From Silvimonas soli (lineage in GTDB: Bacteria; Pseudomonadota; Gammaproteobacteria; Burkholderiales; Chitinibacteraceae): 64,000 bases of DNA. The DNA lies in NCBI RefSeq assembly GCF_030035605.1, contig NZ_CP106736.1, forward strand, positions 806,001-870,000. Reading direction: 5' to 3'. Position numbers and translations under genes: made by a program. The notes under the pieces are model-generated. The model saw only the letters and a program-made list of their open reading frames with translations. It was not told where the DNA came from and did no database searches. The first letter of the stretch is position 1; each line of letters opens with the position of its first letter. This document shows, in pieces, positions 1 to 8,589 of the stretch.

Positions 1-34
1 ACTTGCTACATGGTGCGGCTGCGGATTCTCAAAA

Positions 35-70
35 AACAAAAACCCCGGACGAACGCCGGGGGTTTTGTTT
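35..70 (-). terminator. Rho-independent terminator after guaA
   Basis: Inverted repeat AAACAAAAACCCCGG / CCGGGGGTTTTGTTT around a 7-base loop, with A-rich and T-rich flanks, so it could work on both strands. It lies about 45 bases past the guaA stop codon and would end the minus-strand transcript. Confidence 0.8.
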
Positions 71-116
71 GGGCCTGACACCTATGTATATATACATATC
101 AGATGTCGATTGTTGA

Positions 117-1673
117 TCATTCCCACTCAATCGTTGCCGGTGGTTTGCCAGACACGTCGTAAACCACACGATTGATACCGCGAACTTCATTGATGATGCG
201 GTTGGAGACTTTGCCCAGCAAGTCGTACGGCAGTTCCGCCCACTTGGCGGTCATGAAATCGCTGGTCTGAACGGCACGCAGCGCCACTACATATTCATAG
301 GTGCGGCCATCGCCCATTACACCGACGGATTTCACCGGCAGGAATACGGCAAAGGCTTGCGAGGTTTTGTCGTACCAGTCGGCAGCGCGCAGTTCATCAA
401 TAAAGATGGCATCCGCACGGCGCAGCAGGTCGCAGAACTCTTGTTTGACTTCACCGAGTACACGTACGCCAAGGCCTGGGCCTGGGAATGGGTGACGGTA
501 GACCATCTCATGCGGCAGGCCCAGTGCTACGCCCAGTTCGCGGACTTCGTCCTTGAACAGTTCGCGCAGTGGTTCAAGCAACTTGAGGTTCAGCGTATCT
601 GGCAGGCCGCCCACATTGTGGTGGCTCTTGATGGTGTGAGCTTTCTTGGTCTTGGCACCGGCGGATTCAATGACGTCCGGGTAGATGGTGCCTTGGGCCA
701 GCCATTTAGCGTTGGGCAGCTTGGCGGCTTCAACCTGGAAGACTTCAACGAACTCACGACCGATGATCTTGCGCTTGGCTTCGGGATCACTCACGCCAGC
801 CAGATGACCCATGAACTGCGCGGTGGCGTTTACATGGATAACCTTCACACCCAGATGCTTGTTGAAGATGTTCATGACTTGCTCGCCTTCGTTCAGGCGC
901 AGCAAGCCGTTATCCACAAATACGCAGGTAAGTTTGTCGCCAATGGCGCGATGAATCAGCGCAGCAGCCACGGATGAATCGACGCCGCCAGACAAACCGA
1001 GGATGACTTCCTCATCACCCACCTGCTCACGAATCTTCGCGACGGCGGTTTCGACATAGTTAGGCATGGTCCACGATGGCTTGGCACCACAGATTTCCAG
1101 CACGAACCGGTTGATGATGTCGCGGCCCTTGAGGGTGTGGGTGACTTCGGGGTGGAACTGCACGCCGTACAAACCCTTGGTCTCGTCAGCCATGGCGGCG
1201 AACGGGCAAGATGGGGTTTCAGCGATCATGCTGAAGCCTTCTGGCAGTGCGGTGACTTTGTCGCCGTGGCTCATCCAGACATCCAGCAGGCCGTGCCCTT
1301 GGTCGTTCTGGCGATCTTGCAGATCACGGAACAACTTGCTGTGACCGCGGGCGCGGATTTCGGCGTAACCGAATTCGCGGGCATGGCCACCATCGACCTT
1401 GCCACCCAACGTCTGCGCCATCCACTGCATGCCATAGCAAATACCGAAGACCGGTACGCCTAAGGCCAAGAGACCAGCATCAGCTTGATAATCGCTTTCG
1501 TAAACCGAGTTAGGACCGCCGGAGAGGATGATGCCGGTGGGCTGGAACTCGCGGATGAAATCGATGGAAACATCGAACGAGTGCAGCTCACAGTAGACAT
1601 GCGCTTCGCGCACGCGGCGTGCAATCAGCTGGGAGACTTGGGAGCCGAAATCGAGAATCAGGATCTTGTCCAT
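117..1673 (-). CDS. guaA: GMP synthase (glutamine-hydrolysing)
   Basis: Converts XMP to GMP using ATP and ammonia from glutamine, the last step of guanine nucleotide synthesis in the cytoplasm. The 518-residue product has the family length and three expected parts. First is an N-terminal class I amidotransferase with nucleophile Cys79 in FGICYGMQ and the His/Glu pair in VQFHPE near residue 173. Second is the PP-loop ATP pyrophosphatase motif LSGGVDSS near 227. Third is the C-terminal dimerisation domain ending in KPPATIEWE. The ATG at 1673 gives the standard N-terminus MDKILILDFGSQ. No guaB is adjacent; dacB lies upstream on the same strand after a 51-base gap, so guaA may share its transcript. 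Confidence 0.98.
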   Translation of the reverse strand: MDKILILDFGSQVSQLIARRVREAHVYCELHSFDVSIDFIREFQPTGIILSGGPNSVYESDYQADAGLLALGVPVFGICYGMQWMAQTLGGKVDGGHAREFGYAEIRARGHSKLFRDLQDRQNDQGHGLLDVWMSHGDKVTALPEGFSMIAETPSCPFAAMADETKGLYGVQFHPEVTHTLKGRDIINRFVLEICGAKPSWTMPNYVETAVAKIREQVGDEEVILGLSGGVDSSVAAALIHRAIGDKLTCVFVDNGLLRLNEGEQVMNIFNKHLGVKVIHVNATAQFMGHLAGVSDPEAKRKIIGREFVEVFQVEAAKLPNAKWLAQGTIYPDVIESAGAKTKKAHTIKSHHNVGGLPDTLNLKLLEPLRELFKDEVRELGVALGLPHEMVYRHPFPGPGLGVRVLGEVKQEFCDLLRRADAIFIDELRAADWYDKTSQAFAVFLPVKSVGVMGDGRTYEYVVALRAVQTSDFMTAKWAELPYDLLGKVSNRIINEVRGINRVVYDVSGKPPATIEWE

Positions 1674-1724
1674 GACGCGCCTTTGGTTGTCCTGCAGGTA
1701 CGCAGGCTGGAAAAGCGCGCTATT

Positions 1725-3188
1725 TTAGCGTGTTACGGCATTTGCTGCGAGTATCCCCGGCCCGGCGGATTGTACCCACGCCAATACGCTATCAAGCACA
1801 CCCAATCCGCGGTCGGCTTGCGGGTGGTTCAGGATCGCCACCACGGCAAACATGTGGCCATCAGCATCACGCACAAAACCAGCCGCTGCGCGCACATCTT
1901 TGAGCGTACCGGTTTTGATGTGGGCCTCTCCAGCGACGCCACTTTCTTTCAGGCGTTTCTTCATGGTGCCGTCGACTGCGGCAATGGGCAGCGATGAAAT
2001 AAATTCCGGCGCGTACGGACTTTGCCAAGCCCACTGCAGCAGTTGCGCCATGTGACGAGCAGAGATTTGTTCTTCGCGCGACAAGCCCGAGCCGTTTTCC
2101 AGCGTCAGCTCTTGCCAGTCGGCATTGTGGCGAGTGAGCCAGTCATGGATGGTGCGGCTGGCCGACTGGATATCATCACCGTCACCCGGCTGGCGGAACT
2201 GCGCGCCCAGCGTGAGGAACAACTGCCGCGCCATCAGATTGTTGCTGTATTTATTAATGTCGCGAATGTTGGTCGCCAGATCGGCGGATTGCGACTGCGC
2301 CACGCGTGTTGCTTGTGCAGGTACTTGGCCCAAGCGTGTGTTGCCGCTGATCTCGCCACCGGTTTCTTTCCATAGATAACGCGCAAGGCTGCCGGTGTAG
2401 GTCGCGGCATCCAGATAAGACTGATATTTATCTACCGAGCAATCGGGCGGTAATGCGCCGGTGACGCGCACTCGAACGGCGTTACCCGCGCCGCTCGCCT
2501 GAAAACCCAGGCCACTACCCACGCATGGTGCATTGGCGGAAAGCTTGATGCCGTTTTCAAGAGTCACCTCTGGCAGAGGCGGATCAAGAACCAGATTGGC
2601 CGAACTAGCGTCAGTGGCCACATGAAACCGGAACGCATGAAAATTGACCAGCAAGCTATCGGGCCCGACCAGATACGCGCGCGCGGGATCATTGCCATCA
2701 TCGGCAAAGCTGGTTTTGGCGGGAATCTGCAAATAGCTGCGGTCCAGCACGATGTCGCCATTGATGCGTTTGATGCCGCTGGCACGTACATCGCGCAGTA
2801 GCATCCACATACGTTCGAGCGTCAATTTGGGGTCGCCCGATCCCTTTATATATATGTTGCCCTGCAAGACGCCGTTATTGACCGGTCCATCAACATAAAC
2901 CTGCGTATTCCACGAGAACGCCGGACCGAGCATATCCAGTGCGGCGAAAGTGGTGATCAGCTTCATGGTGGATGCCGGATTGGCCGGCACATCCGCATTC
3001 CAGTATTGGCCGGGCCCGCGATCCAGCGGCACCACTGCCAGCGACAATGCGGACGCAGGCAATTTGGCCGATGCCAATGCATTGGCGACCGGGGCAGGCA
3101 GTGGCGCGGCGTGTAATGGCGCGGCGGTCAGCACCAGTGAACAGAGCGCAGGGGCGATCAGCGGGAACAGCGAACTAAAACGAGGCAT
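1725..3188 (-). CDS. dacB: D-alanyl-D-alanine carboxypeptidase/endopeptidase (PBP4 type)
   Basis: Periplasmic low-molecular-weight penicillin-binding protein that trims or cleaves peptidoglycan cross-links (peptidase S13 family). I place the start at the ATG at 3188 (487 residues). It directly precedes a signal peptide, MPRFSSLFPLIAPALC..., ending near PLHA; the longer frame back to 3239 adds a non-signal extension. The three active-site boxes are visible: SxxK as Ser73-Thr-Met-Lys76, SxN as YSNN in the second half, and KTG in HIKTGTLKD near the C-terminus. The large insert between SxxK and SxN is typical of PBP4. No strong Shine-Dalgarno precedes the chosen start. Confidence 0.95.
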   Translation of the reverse strand: MPRFSSLFPLIAPALCSLVLTAAPLHAAPLPAPVANALASAKLPASALSLAVVPLDRGPGQYWNADVPANPASTMKLITTFAALDMLGPAFSWNTQVYVDGPVNNGVLQGNIYIKGSGDPKLTLERMWMLLRDVRASGIKRINGDIVLDRSYLQIPAKTSFADDGNDPARAYLVGPDSLLVNFHAFRFHVATDASSANLVLDPPLPEVTLENGIKLSANAPCVGSGLGFQASGAGNAVRVRVTGALPPDCSVDKYQSYLDAATYTGSLARYLWKETGGEISGNTRLGQVPAQATRVAQSQSADLATNIRDINKYSNNLMARQLFLTLGAQFRQPGDGDDIQSASRTIHDWLTRHNADWQELTLENGSGLSREEQISARHMAQLLQWAWQSPYAPEFISSLPIAAVDGTMKKRLKESGVAGEAHIKTGTLKDVRAAAGFVRDADGHMFAVVAILNHPQADRGLGVLDSVLAWVQSAGPGILAANAVTR

Positions 3189-3351
3189 CGGGCGAATCCG
3201 GAAAGAACCAGTCAATGGCAGCAAAAGGCGTTGCTGCATTGTGCCCGGCTACTTGCGGCGCTGCCAGCCGTCCGTAATGGCCAAAATGCGCCTTGCCGAA
3301 ATGAAAAGTGCGCCAGAAACAATCAACCTGCCGGATCAGGCGCAATCTGAT

Positions 3352-3543
3352 TTAGCGCGACGGTACGTCAATGCCCGGGTGGCGGCTTTGCCAGGCTTTG
3401 AGTTCTGCCCGATAGTTTTGTAGCGCTTGCGCATACGTATCAAAAATACAGGGCTCGCAGCCATTGCCACAACACTCTTCCAGCGCGGGCTCATAAGGCG
3501 GCTGCGGTGGTGGGTCTGCCGGGTCAAGATGCGCTTCAGTCAT
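3352..3543 (-). CDS. Small oxidoreductase-like domain protein
   Basis: A 63-residue protein starting MTEAHLDPADPP. It carries a proline-rich lead-in, then the block ALEECCGNGCEPCIFDTY (residues 19-36) with four cysteines. This block is the hallmark of the oxidoreductase-like N-terminal domain (PF09791), seen as short stand-alone proteins in betaproteobacteria and in eukaryotic UPF0651 proteins. The biochemical role is unknown; the cysteines suggest metal or redox chemistry. I chose the ATG at 3543 because the longer frame to 3690 adds sequence unlike the family. Neighbours (dacB, ptsN) give no functional hint. Confidence 0.75.
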   Translation of the reverse strand: MTEAHLDPADPPPQPPYEPALEECCGNGCEPCIFDTYAQALQNYRAELKAWQSRHPGIDVPSR

Positions 3544-3866
3544 GATGTTCTCGTATCGATAGATACGCCCATTATCTCGTCTGCGAATGCTCTTGCAACC
3601 CTGATTTGCAAAGAACCAGACCGGTTTGCGATGGTCCATCTGCACAATGCGGGCGCATCTGCTTGCGTCAGGCAGATAAACGTGAGGCATCTATCCTGTT
3701 ACAACACGTAAAAACGATATAAAAATGGCAGGAAAAACGGCATGAAGCGGAACGGTTTTTCGTATAATCCGACCAACTCGTCTAACCGCGTTTAATGTGC
3801 AGCACCGCAACGCGGCAAACGGCGATATAAACACGAATTTCATACCACAGGACCCGGTCACCACCC
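3544..3866. other. Divergent intergenic region (3352 gene / ptsN)
   Basis: About 320 bases with no convincing gene. A TATAAT hexamer at 3763-3768 could be the -10 of a ptsN promoter, but no good -35 is seen at 17 bases. The A/T-rich stretch 3710-3740 may help promoter activity. Nothing else is recognised. Confidence 0.4.
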
Positions 3867-4322
3867 ATGAACATCTCGCAGCTATTGCAGCCCCAGGACA
3901 TCGTGCTCGATTTGAATGTTTCGAGCAAAACCAGGCTCTTTGAAGAAATTGCGCGACGACTGGAGCAAACGCACGGATTGGCTAAGGATCTGGTGGTTAA
4001 AAGCCTGCAGGATCGCGAGAAGCTGGGCTCGACCGCGCTGGGCCTTGGCATGGCGTTGCCACATGCCCGACTCAAGGGTCTGACTGACGCCATCGCAGTT
4101 TTTGTACGTACCGAACTCGCACTGCCGTTTGATGCGCCCGATGGCAAACCGGTTTCCAATATTCTGGCATTGATCGTGCCGCAACACGCCACGCAAGCTC
4201 ACCTGGAGATTCTGGCTGGCATCGCCCAGTTATTCAGCGACCAGGATTTTCGCAACAAGCTGCGCACCTGTGGCACGCCGGAAGAAGTTCATCAATTGTT
4301 TGTCACGTCGGCAACGGCATAA
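3867..4322 (+). CDS. ptsN: Nitrogen-PTS EIIA component
   Basis: EIIA-Ntr protein of the regulatory nitrogen phosphotransferase system, a cytoplasmic phosphoacceptor that controls potassium, nitrogen and stress functions rather than carrying sugar. The 151 residues match the PTS EIIA type 2 domain across their length. The phosphorylated histidine is His66 in GMALPHARLK. In many betaproteobacteria ptsN sits with rpoN, hpf and hprK; here it stands alone, followed after 18 bases by argB, which is an unusual neighbour. The start MNISQLLQPQDIVLD is the normal family start. Confidence 0.93.
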   Translation: MNISQLLQPQDIVLDLNVSSKTRLFEEIARRLEQTHGLAKDLVVKSLQDREKLGSTALGLGMALPHARLKGLTDAIAVFVRTELALPFDAPDGKPVSNILALIVPQHATQAHLEILAGIAQLFSDQDFRNKLRTCGTPEEVHQLFVTSATA

Positions 4323-4340
4323 ACGGGAATCTTGCGCATC

Positions 4341-5273
4341 ATGATCAGCCAATTGCTTGCCGCTGGCGACAAAGCCAATATCCTGGCCGAAGCCCTGCCC
4401 TACATCCAGAGCTTTCACTCCAAAATCTTCGTGATCAAATATGGCGGCAACGCCATGACCGATGAAGCGCTCAAAGCTGGTTTCGCCCGCGACATCGCCC
4501 TGCTGCAATTAGTGGGCATGCGCCCGGTGATCGTGCATGGCGGTGGACCGCAAATTAGCGGCTTGCTGGAAAAAATGGGCGTCAAAAGCGAGTTTCGCCG
4601 GGGCATGCGGGTGACTGATGCGCAAACGCTGGAAGCCGTGGAAATGGCGACTGGCAAGCTCAATCAGGAAATCGTCGGGCTGATCAACCGCAGCGGTGGT
4701 AAAGCCGTCGGCCTGAACGGGCAAGATGGCTATTTTATTCAGGCGCGCAAAATGATGCTGCCACCGGAAGAAGGCGAGACTGAACCGGTTGATATCGGTG
4801 CTGTGGGCGAAATCGAAAAAATCGACCCGGAACTCATCAGCCTGCTGCAGACGCGCAATTTTGTGCCGGTGATCATGCCCATTGGCGTGGGTGTAGACGG
4901 CCAGGCTTATAACATCAACGCCGATCTGGTGGCCGGAACGCTGGCCCGGGCCTTGAATGCCGAAAAACTGATCCTGATGACCAACACGCCAGGTGTACTG
5001 GATCGCAATGGTAAACTGATCGCTGGTTTGACGTTGTCGGACGTTGATGCGCTATCGGCCGATGGCACGATTTCTGGCGGTATGCTGCCGAAAATCAGTT
5101 CAGCGCTCGACGCGGTACGCATGGGCGTGAAGTCGGCTCACATTATTGATGGTCGCGTTCCCAACGCGCTGTTGCTGGAACTGCTGACCAGCGAAGGCAT
5201 CGGTACGCTGATCCGCCCGGATGGCGGACCACACTTTTTGACCGATACCCAACGCTACTTTCACGACGAATAA
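4341..5273 (+). CDS. argB: Acetylglutamate kinase
   Basis: Phosphorylates N-acetyl-L-glutamate, the second step of arginine synthesis (amino acid kinase family). From the ATG at 4341 (310 residues) the protein begins MISQLLAAGDKANILAEALP. A TTG three codons earlier is less likely, and GGGAAT about 11 bases upstream is a weak ribosome site. Seen motifs: IKYGGNAM near residue 35 (phosphate-binding glycines), VHGGGPQI near 65, and the C-terminal GISGGMLPK-type loop (TISGGMLPKI). The distance to ptsN is 18 bases, so the two may be cotranscribed. No other arg genes are nearby. Confidence 0.96.
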   Translation: MISQLLAAGDKANILAEALPYIQSFHSKIFVIKYGGNAMTDEALKAGFARDIALLQLVGMRPVIVHGGGPQISGLLEKMGVKSEFRRGMRVTDAQTLEAVEMATGKLNQEIVGLINRSGGKAVGLNGQDGYFIQARKMMLPPEEGETEPVDIGAVGEIEKIDPELISLLQTRNFVPVIMPIGVGVDGQAYNINADLVAGTLARALNAEKLILMTNTPGVLDRNGKLIAGLTLSDVDALSADGTISGGMLPKISSALDAVRMGVKSAHIIDGRVPNALLLELLTSEGIGTLIRPDGGPHFLTDTQRYFHDE

Positions 5274-5379
5274 GCCCATCTGCTCTGCCACGGTTTGCGC
5301 CTGCATTTGATCGGGCCAAACCGGGCCGCCCAGATACGGCGTTCGCATTTGTGGCACGGTGATCTGCTAGAATCGCGCC

Positions 5380-7299
5380 ATGACTTATCAAGTACTCGCC
5401 CGTAAGTGGCGCCCTCGCACTTTTGCCCAACTGGTTGGCCAGGAACACGTCATCAAGGCGCTGTCCAATGCCTTTGCCAGCGGCCGTCTGCATCACGCAT
5501 GGTTGCTGACCGGCACGCGCGGCGTGGGTAAAACCACCATCGCCCGGATCATGGCCAAATCGCTTAATTGCGAAACCGGTGTAACCGCCGAGCCATGTGG
5601 TGTCTGTTCCGCCTGTACCCAGATTGATGCGGGGCGTTTTGTTGATCTGTTAGAGATTGATGCGGCGTCCAACACCGGTATCGACAATATCCGTGAAGTA
5701 CTGGACAACGCGCAGTACGCGCCCACGGCCGGTCGCTTCAAGGTCTACATCATCGATGAAGTGCACATGCTGTCCAAAAGTGCCTTCAACGCCATGCTCA
5801 AGACGCTGGAAGAACCACCCGGCCACGTCAAATTCATTCTGGCGACCACCGATCCGCAGAAAGTGCCGATCACCGTGTTGTCACGCTGTTTGCAGTTCTC
5901 CTTGCGCCAAATGACGCCACAGCAAGTCTCTGGCCACCTCAATAATGTGTTGCAAGCCGAACAGATTCCGTTTGAGCCAGCATCACTGAGTCTGCTCGGC
6001 CACGCGGCCAATGGCTCGATGCGTGATGCGCTGAGTTTGCTGGATCAAGCCATTGCTTATGGCTCCGGCGAAGTGCGCGAAGAAGGCGTGCGCGCCATGC
6101 TGGGCGCAGTGGACCAAGGCTATTTGTTTGAAATTTTGCGCGCGCTGGTGGCCCACGATGGCCCGGCCATGATGGCTGCCGCAGAGTCGATAGCCCAACG
6201 TGGCTTGTCGTACGAATCCGCACTGCATGAACTGGCGCATGTGCTGCATCAGATCGCGCTGGCACAAGTTGTACCGGGTGCGCTGGCCGATGATTTGCCA
6301 TTGCGCGACGATATCCTGGCGATGGCCCAGGCGTTACCGGCGGAAGAAACCCAGCTTTATTATCAGATTGCACTGCACGGCCGCCGCGATCTGGCGCTGG
6401 CACCGGACGAATTCGCCGGTTTCTCAATGACGCTGATGCGCATGCTGGCGTTTGCGCCGGTATCGTCTGGCTCGATTGCTCCGGCAACGGGTTCGGCTCC
6501 CGCCACCATCCCGGCCCGCGCGCCTGTCGCACCAACGCCGGCAGCGGCGGCCCCTGCTTCCGCAACTGTGAGCACTCCGGCGCCCGCAGTTGCTGCGCCA
6601 GCAGCACCGGCCATGGCAGCGGTGGTCACCGCACCGGCAGTTGTCCCTACATCGGCCGTGGCTGCAGTCGCTGAGACGGTCACCCCAGTGATGCGCACAG
6701 CATCTACTGCTCCGGCAGCAGAGCCCGACTACGATCCGGCGCCATGGGAGCCTGAAGCCGAGTCCGCTGCACCGATTCCGGCCCACGAGCATTTCCAGCC
6801 AGAATACGAAGATGTTGCGCAAGAACTAGCAGCGCAATCCGTTGCGCACGAACTGCCGCCTGAACAATCAGCCAGCCCCGCCGAAGTATCAGTCCAGGGT
6901 GCCAACTATGCCGACTTCAATGGTGACTGGCACGGACTGGTCACCGATATGCGCATGGGCGCTGAAGGTATGCTGGCCCAACAAGCCGAGCTGGTTTCCT
7001 GGAACAACGCGCATTTCCAGTTGCGCATTTCCAGATCCAACCAGGCGCTGGCTACTCGCGCGCTGGATTTGCAGGAAAAGCTGCGCCAGGCATTGAGCAC
7101 GCATTTCGGTGTGCCGATTCAGGTCAGCGCGCAGATGATCGACGCCACCATTGAACACACCCCCGCTGCGATCATGCAGCGTGCGCGTGAGCAACGCCAG
7201 GAAGAAGCCGAACTGGCCATTCAGGGCGACCCGTTTGTCCAGGCGATGGTACAGGAGTTCGGCGCCATTGTGCTGCCAGGATCAATCCAGCCGATCTGA
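5380..7299 (+). CDS. dnaX: DNA polymerase III subunits gamma and tau
   Basis: Clamp-loader ATPase that loads the beta clamp; the tau form also tethers polymerase cores and helicase. The 639 residues contain Walker A GTRGVGKTT (45-53), a zinc module with Cys64, Cys73, Cys76 and Cys79, Walker B in YIIDEVHML near 125, and the AAA+ lid. A long Ala/Pro-rich linker (about 365-450) and a conserved C-terminal tau region follow. No A-AAA-AAG slippery heptamer was seen in the linker region, so a separate gamma form by frameshifting is not evident. It is followed by ybaB and recR, the classic replication/repair gene order. Confidence 0.97.
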   Translation: MTYQVLARKWRPRTFAQLVGQEHVIKALSNAFASGRLHHAWLLTGTRGVGKTTIARIMAKSLNCETGVTAEPCGVCSACTQIDAGRFVDLLEIDAASNTGIDNIREVLDNAQYAPTAGRFKVYIIDEVHMLSKSAFNAMLKTLEEPPGHVKFILATTDPQKVPITVLSRCLQFSLRQMTPQQVSGHLNNVLQAEQIPFEPASLSLLGHAANGSMRDALSLLDQAIAYGSGEVREEGVRAMLGAVDQGYLFEILRALVAHDGPAMMAAAESIAQRGLSYESALHELAHVLHQIALAQVVPGALADDLPLRDDILAMAQALPAEETQLYYQIALHGRRDLALAPDEFAGFSMTLMRMLAFAPVSSGSIAPATGSAPATIPARAPVAPTPAAAAPASATVSTPAPAVAAPAAPAMAAVVTAPAVVPTSAVAAVAETVTPVMRTASTAPAAEPDYDPAPWEPEAESAAPIPAHEHFQPEYEDVAQELAAQSVAHELPPEQSASPAEVSVQGANYADFNGDWHGLVTDMRMGAEGMLAQQAELVSWNNAHFQLRISRSNQALATRALDLQEKLRQALSTHFGVPIQVSAQMIDATIEHTPAAIMQRAREQRQEEAELAIQGDPFVQAMVQEFGAIVLPGSIQPI

Positions 7300-7353
7300 T
7301 CGACTGGCGTAGTACCGAATTTAAAATCACAGCAATCAACAAGGAGCACTCAG

Positions 7354-7683
7354 ATGTTTAACAAAGGCGGTTTGGGCGGGCTGATGAAACAAGCCCAGCA
7401 GATGCAAGAAAACATGGCCAAGGCACAAGAAGCGCTGGCCCTGGTTGAAGTTGAAGGTCAGGCCGGTGCAGGCATGGTCAAGGTTGTGATGACCTGCCAT
7501 CACGCAGTCAAGCGCGTCAGCATTGATGACTCGCTGCTGCAAGACGACAAAGACATGCTGGAAGACCTGATTGCCGCTGCAATGAACGACGCCGTGCGCA
7601 AGGTTGAAACCACTACGCAAGAAAAAATGGCCGGCTTCACCTCTGGTCTGAACTTGCCAGCCGGTTTCAAGATGCCATTCTGA
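7354..7683 (+). CDS. ybaB: YbaB/EbfC family nucleoid-associated protein
   Basis: A 109-residue DNA-binding protein of the YbaB/EbfC family, a small dimer that coats DNA. It begins with the family-typical MFNKGGLGGLMKQAQQMQENM and has the expected alpha/beta tweezer pattern. The ribosome site AAGGAG lies 8 bases before the ATG. It sits between dnaX (54-base gap) and recR (100-base gap), the conserved dnaX-ybaB-recR order. The gap to recR is filled by a GTGAGG-type inverted repeat. Confidence 0.95.
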   Translation: MFNKGGLGGLMKQAQQMQENMAKAQEALALVEVEGQAGAGMVKVVMTCHHAVKRVSIDDSLLQDDKDMLEDLIAAAMNDAVRKVETTTQEKMAGFTSGLNLPAGFKMPF

Positions 7684-7690
7684 TTCGGTT

Positions 7691-7749
7691 GTGAGGGGTA
7701 AAGGGCAAGGCGGGAGGAGAAAACCTCGACCTTGTTCTTTACCCCTTTG
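7691..7749. repeat. GTGAGG-type intergenic inverted repeat (copy 1)
   Basis: Left arm GAGGGGTAAAGGGCAAGG... (7693-7717) pairs imperfectly with the right arm CCTCGACCTTGTTCTTTACC (7724 onward to 7748). The whole sits in the ybaB-recR gap. Similar GTGAGG/CCTCAC-rich arms occur in the aceE-aceF and aceF-lpdA gaps. Confidence 0.6.
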
Positions 7750-7783
7750 TTATTTGCAACGTCCCGCAACCTCTTTGGCCCCA

Positions 7784-8380
7784 ATGAGCACACCCTCTTC
7801 CCTGCAAAATCTGATCGATTCGCTGCGCGTACTGCCCAGCGTTGGCCCCAAATCGGCCAGCCGCATGGCGTATCACCTGTTGCAGCGGGATCAGCCGGGT
7901 GCCAATGATCTGGCGCACGCCATCATGCACGCGCTAGCCACACTCAAGCACTGCGCCAAATGCAACACGTTTACCGAAGCCGAGATTTGCGAGATTTGCG
8001 CGGATGAGCGTCGCAATCACGAGCAATTGTGTGTGGTGGAAATGCCCACCGATCTGCTGATGGTGGAGCAGACTTTGGCGTATCACGGTTTGTATTTTGT
8101 CTTGATGGGCCGGCTAAGCCCGCTCGATGGCATTGGCCCGAAAGATATTGCATTCGCGCGCTTGCTGGAACGCGCCAGCGATGGCGTCGTCAAGGAGGTC
8201 ATCCTGTCCACCAATTTCACCGTTGAAGGCGAAGCCACCGCTCACTATCTGGCAGAAATGCTGCGCGCACGCGGGCTGCAAGTCAGCCGCATCGCCCGTG
8301 GTTTGCCGGTCGGTGGCGAGCTGGAACATGTCGACCCTAGCACCCTGGCCCAAGCGCTGGTGGAGCGGCGGCAACTTTAG
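7784..8380 (+). CDS. recR: Recombination mediator RecR
   Basis: Works with RecO/RecF to load RecA at single-strand gaps. The ATG at 7784 gives 198 residues, the normal length; the open frame back to a GTG at 7691 runs through the repeat element and is not coding. Seen in order: the helix-hairpin-helix LPSVGPKSASRMA (17-29), the C4 zinc finger with Cys57, Cys60, Cys69 and Cys72, and the TOPRIM region with VVEMPTDLL and STNFTVEGEATA. The C-terminal GLPVGGELEHVDPSTLAQAL is typical of RecR. Confidence 0.97.
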   Translation: MSTPSSLQNLIDSLRVLPSVGPKSASRMAYHLLQRDQPGANDLAHAIMHALATLKHCAKCNTFTEAEICEICADERRNHEQLCVVEMPTDLLMVEQTLAYHGLYFVLMGRLSPLDGIGPKDIAFARLLERASDGVVKEVILSTNFTVEGEATAHYLAEMLRARGLQVSRIARGLPVGGELEHVDPSTLAQALVERRQL

Positions 8381-8505
8381 TTTGCCCAAGCCAGGCCATT
8401 GCGGCCGGTGGCTTTACCAGTCACATTTCAAGCGACACCACTCCCCCTCTGCTTCGTTCAAGCACCTCATCGTCACTAAAGCTCGTCCGCAACGCACAAA
8501 AGAAA

Positions 8506-8527
8506 GGCCCCACATCACTGTGGGGCC
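8506..8527 (-). terminator. Terminator after the sugar ABC operon
   Basis: Perfect hairpin GGCCCCACA-tcac-TGTGGGGCC. On the minus strand it is followed by TTTCTTTTG, so it fits the end of the gtsABC-ATPase transcript. The plus-strand side lacks a T-run. Confidence 0.75.
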
Positions 8528-8589
8528 AAGTTGCTGCTCTGCTCAAGACCTTGAGCGGTAGCTAGCCAGCAAACGCTGGCTCAGCCACC

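Noticed and set aside
34..116. Further gene between window start and guaA
   Set aside because: Only the terminator and an AT-rich stretch are present; no frame of note.
5274..5379. 4.5S RNA or a decayed gene between argB and dnaX
   Set aside because: The conserved GGTCAGGTCCGGAAGGAAGCAG loop is absent and the short minus-strand frame here shows no family features.
6400..6900. dnaX programmed frameshift for a gamma form
   Set aside because: No A-AAA-AAG slippery heptamer or following stem was found in the linker region.
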